This document shows positions 33,804 to 36,935 of a stretch of DNA of 36,935 nucleotides, piece after piece; the stretch's first letter is position 1; the number at the start of each line of letters is the position of its first letter. Location: positions 1-36,935 of the forward strand of contig WGLV01000023.1 in the NCBI GenBank assembly GCA_016125385.1. Direction: 5' to 3'. Both the position numbers and the translations under genes were made by a program. The notes beneath the pieces were generated by a model. It did not search any database and had not been told where the DNA came from. It saw only the letters and a program-made list of their open reading frames with translations. This stretch comes from a bacterium (GTDB taxonomy: Bacteria; Hinthialibacterota; Hinthialibacteria; Hinthialibacterales; Hinthialibacteraceae).

Positions 33804-36272
33804 TCAGGGCCGGGCGATAAACAGCCGGTTGACGCGCGAAGCGTACAGCCGATAGCCTTCGCCTCGTGTTTTCAGTTGAATGGTTCCATCGGTATCGGTT
33901 CGCAACAGGTGGGCGTCAATGGCGTAATACCGCTTGCGCGCGTCGGGATGCGGATGCCCGTAGGCGTTGCGGCCCACCTCGATCACCGCGAATTCGGGCC
34001 GGGTTTCATCCAGCAATACCTCGCTGGATGAATACCGGCTGCCGTGATGCGGAACCTTGATCACGTCCGTGTCCCAACCCTCCAGCCGATCCGCCAGTTT
34101 GCTTTCCGTGCCGCCGCCGATATCTCCGGTCAGGAGCAGATCGAAATCACGGTACCGGACCCACATAACGATTGAAGCTTCGTTCACGTCTTCACCCGTC
34201 GCGTCCGGAGGCGGGTTCAGTACAAAAAACTCCACGCCATCCAGCGTAAAACGATCCCCGCGCTGAACCGCCGTGCGCTTGACGCCGCGCCGCGCCGCGG
34301 CTTCGGTAAAACGGCGGTACGACTCCGTATCCGCTTCCTGCGATCCCTCCAGAATCATTCCCACCTTCAGATCGCCGGTAATTCGCGGCAACGCGCCGAT
34401 GTGATCCGATTGCGGATGACTCAACGCCATGACGTCGATGCGGCCGATCCCGCGCGCGAGCAGATACGTTTCCAGATTCGTGCGCCGGTCTTCATACCGC
34501 GAATTGGGCGCGGGGCCTCCGTCCATTAATAATGTCCGCCCGGCGGGCGTTTCGATGAGGGTGCAGTCGCCTTGCCCCAGCGAAACAAAATCGACGCGCA
34601 GCGGGGCGAAGGCTCGTTCGGCCGAAGGAATCGCCGCCGCGCAGATCATGATGAAAAGCGCGGCGTGTATATTCATGATCCGGAGGGCGCCCAGCCGGCC
34701 CCATTCCATCAGCGGTCTGGCCAGCAGCAACAGCCCCAGAAAGATCAGGATGAGCGAAACCGCGTTGGGGCGTGGAATGCTCCACAAAAAGCGCCCGTCT
34801 CCCGCGCACCAGCCGATAACGGACAGCATCGCTTTCGTCAGGACGAGACAAACCCAGCCGAGAGCGGATGAAAGCCAGCCCAGCGGCGTCAGCCAGCTGA
34901 CAGCCCACAGATAAAAACTGGGCAGCAATAACCCCAGCAGAGGAATCGCCAGCAGGTTGCCCGCGATGGCGCCGAAACTGACGTCGAAAAACGAATACAG
35001 CGTAAAAGACGCGAGGCCGGCGGTGACGATGGATGACGCCAGAACGCCTTCAACAACAGGCCGGGCGATACGAGGCGTCCTCAGGGCTAAAGACAATTGA
35101 AGTGGATGAAACAGCAGTAAAAAAAGAACCGCCGTGAACGATAATTGAAACGAAAGTTGAAACAACTCCATCGGATCCATCAGAAGAATCAGAAACGCCG
35201 CGAATCCGAGTGAGTTGATGGCGTCGACCCGCCGCCGCGTGATCGAGCCGCCAATCAGTACGAACGCCATGATGACGGCGCGGAGAGTGGGGACGCGCCA
35301 TCCAACCAGGCATAAATAAAACAGTGCGAATACGACGGTGAATGCCGCGGTCTTTTTTCTCTTGATTCCCAATCCGTTCAACGAAAAAGCCCATGCCGCG
35401 AGAATCAGCGTTACGTGAAGTCCACTGATCGAAATCAGGTGCGACAGGCCGGATTGATGCAGCCGGTTCCTGAACGCCGCCGATAAATCGCCGCGCAATC
35501 CCAATGCCGCTGACGACAGCAGGCCGATCGCGTCCTCGTCCGTTTCGCCGTTCAGTCTTCGTTTGAGTTCGCTTTGCGCCCGGTACGCCCATCCCCTGGC
35601 GGGCCGCCAGCCGGGGCGCGATATCCGTTCGATCGGCTGGTTGGCGTATAATTCTCCATAGACGTCACGAGCGTATTGGTACGTCTGATTGTCAAAAACG
35701 CCTGGTAAAAGCGGGCCTCGAATCGGCGTCAGCCAGCCGCTGATGGAAACCGCGTCGCCGGGTTCGATCCCCGCCGCCTGTTCCCGGGAGGCGCTGACTT
35801 CAAGATCGCCTGAGAATCTCCGCTCCCGCTTCCATTTTTCGATTCGCGCCTGGGTGACAATCAACCTGACGCCGCCCGAATCTCGCGGGTTGATCTCTTT
35901 AACCCGGCCGGTGAGCAGCACGGGTGACGTCTCCGCCGCCTGTCTGATTTCCTCCGCGCGAACAAACTGAGTGTGCTCCACGGAGGCATGGCGCAGCAGA
36001 CCGAATAACGCGGCCAGACCGATCGCGAGCGGCCAGCCGAAACTCCGATCCACGTCCATATACCCCTGTTTTACCGCGAAAAACGATAAAAGAACCAGCA
36101 ACGCGGTGAAGATAAGCGCTCCCGGTGCGGATACGGGAAAATAACGGGCGGCGATGATCCCGATGGCGAATGCGAGCGAAAGCCGGGCCATCGGGCGGGG
36201 AATCGCCGGCGGCTCAGAACCGCCTGCTTCAGAACCGCCGGATATGATTTCTGCGTCCCGGATGGGCTTCAT
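33804..36272 (-). CDS. comEC: ComEC/Rec2 family DNA uptake channel protein
   Basis: In competent bacteria ComEC forms the inner-membrane channel for single-stranded DNA. The 822-residue product has an N-terminal membrane pair with a soluble OB-like part (about 28-230), a central competence domain with many membrane segments (about 240-520, including the SGLSHLISISGLHVTL signature near 275), and a C-terminal metallo-beta-lactamase-like domain with HPQSDH near residue 617 and KVPHHGSRYSSS near 740. All three parts are intact. No other competence gene is in the window, and comEC is kept by many bacteria not known to be transformable. The first 27 residues contain a GGSEA-GGSEP repeat and may be non-native; M28 is an alternative start. 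Confidence 0.92.
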   Translation of the reverse strand: MKPIRDAEIISGGSEAGGSEPPAIPRPMARLSLAFAIGIIAARYFPVSAPGALIFTALLVLLSFFAVKQGYMDVDRSFGWPLAIGLAALFGLLRHASVEHTQFVRAEEIRQAAETSPVLLTGRVKEINPRDSGGVRLIVTQARIEKWKRERRFSGDLEVSASREQAAGIEPGDAVSISGWLTPIRGPLLPGVFDNQTYQYARDVYGELYANQPIERISRPGWRPARGWAYRAQSELKRRLNGETDEDAIGLLSSAALGLRGDLSAAFRNRLHQSGLSHLISISGLHVTLILAAWAFSLNGLGIKRKKTAAFTVVFALFYLCLVGWRVPTLRAVIMAFVLIGGSITRRRVDAINSLGFAAFLILLMDPMELFQLSFQLSFTAVLFLLLFHPLQLSLALRTPRIARPVVEGVLASSIVTAGLASFTLYSFFDVSFGAIAGNLLAIPLLGLLLPSFYLWAVSWLTPLGWLSSALGWVCLVLTKAMLSVIGWCAGDGRFLWSIPRPNAVSLILIFLGLLLLARPLMEWGRLGALRIMNIHAALFIMICAAAIPSAERAFAPLRVDFVSLGQGDCTLIETPAGRTLLMDGGPAPNSRYEDRRTNLETYLLARGIGRIDVMALSHPQSDHIGALPRITGDLKVGMILEGSQEADTESYRRFTEAAARRGVKRTAVQRGDRFTLDGVEFFVLNPPPDATGEDVNEASIVMWVRYRDFDLLLTGDIGGGTESKLADRLEGWDTDVIKVPHHGSRYSSSEVLLDETRPEFAVIEVGRNAYGHPHPDARKRYYAIDAHLLRTDTDGTIQLKTRGEGYRLYASRVNRLFIARP

Positions 36273-36669
36273 GGAGGCCTGTTTTCTCGTAACCGGTTTA
36301 AATTTATTGGTTAATGTTGCTTTTGGGCCCGAGGTTGCCTTTTGTTAGGATTTTATAGTAATCTAAAACCCCTGTTGATCGAGCGCAAGAAAAAAGGTAA
36401 ATTAATTAGACATCACGGTGTACTCAAGATACGCTATAGGTAAAATGTGTAGGAATCCCTCTTTGTGATTTCAGGAAATTCTTGAAATTATCTTGACATC
36501 CGGGGGGTAGTTCCCTAAAGTAGAGCAAATCGCGTAAAATATGTGCGCCTGTAAATGATTCACGAGCCAGGGAGGAGGAGTAACCGTCACCATACTTTTA
36601 TTTTGTAAGATTTGATGGTGGGAAACACCACAAAAAAAGTTCACAGAAGATGTGAAAGGAGAGTCTAGG
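36273..36669. other. Divergent intergenic region and leader of the last gene
   Basis: No complete protein gene is accepted in these 397 bases. The left part is AT-rich and should hold the comEC promoter, which I could not locate. The right part carries a clear promoter (36493-36521), an unused purine-rich GGGAGGAGG stretch near 36570, a small hairpin TGGTG-GGAAA-CACCA at 36616-36630, and a 17-codon reading frame at 36615-36668. Confidence 0.55.
36493..36521 (+). promoter_or_regulatory. Sigma-70 promoter of the secreted protein gene
   Basis: A perfect -35 TTGACA (36493-36498), a 17-base spacer and TAAAGT (36516-36521, four of six) give a strong candidate. Transcription would start near 36528 and leave about 140 bases of leader. 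Confidence 0.65.
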
Positions 36670-36935
36670 ATGAAAAGAGTGCCGGTTCTCGCTCTATGTG
36701 GAATCGCGGCTGTTAGCCTTATGGCTGGCAATGCGATTTCCGCGACGATTGAAGCGAATGATACGCCGGACGTCATTCTGAAGGCGGGTCCTGATGGAAC
36801 CGCGGCGGGCGCGAACGCGTTCGACCTGGATGATTTCTTCAAGAGTGACGACGGTGCGGCGGTGGACGTGTCGATTAACGGCGCGGCCGCGACGAAAGAT
36901 GGTAACAACGTGGTGAGCCTGTATTCGGAAGCCAC
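36670..36935 (+). CDS. Start of a secreted protein, cut by the window end
   Basis: The reading frame is open from ATG 36670 to the last base, at least 88 codons. AAAGGAGAG six bases upstream sets the start. The first 25 or so residues (MKRVPVLALCGIAAVSLMAG, then NAISA) form a signal peptide. The visible mature part is acidic and contains FDLDDFF followed by DDGAAVDVSINGAA, a pattern like the beginning of an Ig- or cadherin-like surface domain. The strong promoter and ribosome binding site suggest an abundant surface protein, perhaps repeat-built, but the rest lies outside the window. Confidence 0.8.
   Translation, partial: MKRVPVLALCGIAAVSLMAGNAISATIEANDTPDVILKAGPDGTAAGANAFDLDDFFKSDDGAAVDVSINGAAATKDGNNVVSLYSEA

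Noticed and set aside
36471-36935. Minus-strand reading frame at the right edge
   Set aside because: It is antisense to the promoter and start of the secreted protein, which has a strong ribosome site and signal peptide.

Overview
This is a gene-dense bacterial chromosome segment of moderately high GC. It carries housekeeping genes (purL, purQ, def, fmt, proA, nadD, comEC), several two-component and c-di-GMP signalling genes, and a nitrogen-uptake block at the right. The lineage cannot be fixed from the sequence. The mix of a Tat-exported Gfo/Idh/MocA oxidoreductase, a lone type IV/II-type pseudopilin with a short globular tail, a large secreted parallel beta-helix protein and outer-envelope (AsmA-like) genes suggests a Gram-negative from a poorly cultured group such as Hydrogenedentota, Sumerlaeota or the PVC neighbourhood. 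That placement is inference. No rRNA, tRNA, CRISPR array, insertion sequence or prophage was seen.

Layout. 146-3381: purL-purQ for the fourth step of purine synthesis. 3619-5729: an HD-GYP c-di-GMP phosphodiesterase and an unrecognised helical protein. 5927-11184: a likely envelope operon of exported glycerophosphodiesterase, HtrA-type protease and a 1081-residue AsmA-like protein. 11171-11740 (minus): a LOG-family nucleotide hydrolase. 11892-14981: def-fmt and a polytopic membrane protein. 15083-17789 (minus): pseudopilin and beta-helix protein. 17935-18201 (minus): a ParD-like antitoxin without a toxin. 18291-20183 (minus): proA-nadD. 20344-21537: a Tat-exported oxidoreductase ending in a clear terminator. 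21735-24734: a hybrid histidine kinase facing a cysteine-rich PAS protein. 24865-27495: a MocR-type regulator with an array of binding-site-like boxes, a small ORF and an unrecognised coiled-coil protein. 27496-28080: an AT-rich non-coding stretch with repeats. 28081-29465: a lone receiver protein and a 3-hydroxyacyl-CoA dehydrogenase. 29874-33737: two consecutive amt-glnK cassettes. 33804-36272 (minus): comEC. 36670-end: the start of a secreted protein behind a good promoter.

The most coherent system is the nitrogen block. Two ammonium channels of clearly different subtypes are each followed by their own PII protein. The first cassette has a textbook GG-N10-GC sigma-54 element upstream. The PII proteins are about 80% identical while the channels are not, so the channel and regulator seem to have different histories. 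No completely new system was identified. The best leads for something undescribed are the two-cluster cysteine PAS protein, the three-box MocR control region, the repeat-bearing AT-rich spacer at 27.5-28.1 kb, the toxin-less antitoxin, and the leader of the last gene.
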